Assembly (NCBI GenBank): GCA_902461475.1
Contig: CABPXX010000061.1
Location: forward strand, 1 to 7,162
Source: an uncultured Eubacteriales bacterium
GTDB lineage: Bacteria > Bacillota > Clostridia > Oscillospirales > Oscillospiraceae
Direction of reading: 5' to 3'
Length of the DNA stretch: 7,162 nt
Below are positions 6,831 through 7,162 of the stretch, in pieces. Positions within the stretch are counted from its first letter, which is position 1; each line of letters starts with the position of its first letter. Both the position numbers and the translations under genes were made by a program. The notes below the pieces were generated by a model, which had not been told where the DNA came from, ran no database searches, and saw only the letters and a list, made by a program, of their open reading frames with translations.

Positions 6831-7162
6831 ACCTCCAACCACCTCTCTCCGGAATTGTCCAGGCACAGCACTTGCAGTGCCCCCTTCTCACAGGCCAAAT
6901 TCATGGTGCTGGACAGGGTGCGGCAGGGGGACAGCTCGCAGGTGCCGGCGGGCAGGCGGTCCATGACCTCCAGCGCCCGCCCCAGCAGGCCGCTCTCATA
7001 GTGGATGACGGTGCGCAGCTGGGGCACCTCTACCTCCAGACAGCCGCCCACGGCGTCCACATCCACGGCAAAGCCCGTAGCCTCTGCCCGTCTGCCGAAC
7101 AGCTCCACCAGGTTGTCATATCGGCCACCGGACAGCACCGGGGCCCCTGCCCCGTTGGCGTA
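6827..7162 (-). CDS. hisZ: ATP phosphoribosyltransferase regulatory subunit, C-terminal part (5' end outside window)
   Basis: The frame is open from the right edge, giving the last 111 residues. It begins YANGAGAPVLSGGRYDNL and contains the class II histidyl-tRNA-synthetase-like motif LSGGRYDNLVELFG, followed by ATGFAVDVD. HisZ is a catalytically dead HisRS paralogue that binds and regulates short HisG. The protein ends about 80 residues after this motif. A true HisS would have a full anticodon-binding domain there with other motifs, so HisZ is the better call, and the immediate hisG neighbour supports it. The TGA stop overlaps the hisG ATG by 4 bases, suggesting coupled, stoichiometric synthesis of the two subunits. 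The operon promoter and any leader lie upstream, outside the window. Confidence 0.88.
   Translation of the reverse strand, partial: YANGAGAPVLSGGRYDNLVELFGRRAEATGFAVDVDAVGGCLEVEVPQLRTVIHYESGLLGRALEVMDRLPAGTCELSPCRTLSSTMNLACEKGALQVLCLDNSGERWLEV

Noticed and set aside
6831..6866. Longer hisG start at 6866
   Set aside because: It would add a 12-residue extension lying over hisZ that is unlike other HisG N-termini; the ATG at 6830 gives the normal N-terminus and a typical ATGA overlap.
1..7162. tRNA, rRNA, CRISPR array, insertion sequence, phage or defence genes
   Set aside because: The window is almost fully occupied by recognisable coding sequence with gaps under 45 bases, and no repeats or motifs of these classes were seen.

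Overview
The window is almost entirely one histidine-biosynthesis operon on the minus strand, read from the right edge leftwards. The order is hisZ (C-terminal part only, cut by the right edge), hisG, hisD, hisB, hisH, hisA, hisF, hisI, hisE, then a Bax inhibitor-1 (BI-1) family membrane protein. To the left, on the plus strand and convergent, lies the C-terminal part of a probable SGNH-hydrolase-like protein, cut by the left edge. A perfect 12-bp hairpin between the two 3' ends looks like a shared bidirectional terminator. There is no intergenic stretch over 45 bases and no sign of RNA genes, mobile elements, CRISPR or prophage.

The DNA is G+C-rich. The combination of short-form HisG with a HisZ subunit, monofunctional HisB, purine-rich Shine-Dalgarno sites and dense gene packing suggests a high-G+C Gram-positive anaerobe of the Clostridia, for example Oscillospiraceae-like gut bacteria. 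That placement is an inference from gene content and style, not a database match.

The products cover most of the pathway. HisZ/HisG make phosphoribosyl-ATP. HisE and HisI, here as separate proteins, hydrolyse it and open the ring. HisA isomerises the product, and HisH/HisF form the glutamine-dependent synthase giving imidazole glycerol phosphate and AICAR. HisB dehydrates that, and HisD performs the final two oxidations to histidine. The aminotransferase HisC and a histidinol-phosphate phosphatase are absent from the visible genes, and the junctions leave no room for them, so they must be encoded elsewhere or upstream.

Two things stand out. First, hisF is broken by a frameshift near 2458-2464 in a G-run context (minus strand). 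The two frames together encode a complete HisF, so this is either a recent mutation or a sequencing/assembly error. Second, the BI-1 gene starts one base after the hisE stop, with its ribosome-binding site inside hisE, so it appears to be a translationally coupled last gene of the operon. I found no evidence for a wholly new system; apart from these points the region is a conventional biosynthetic operon.
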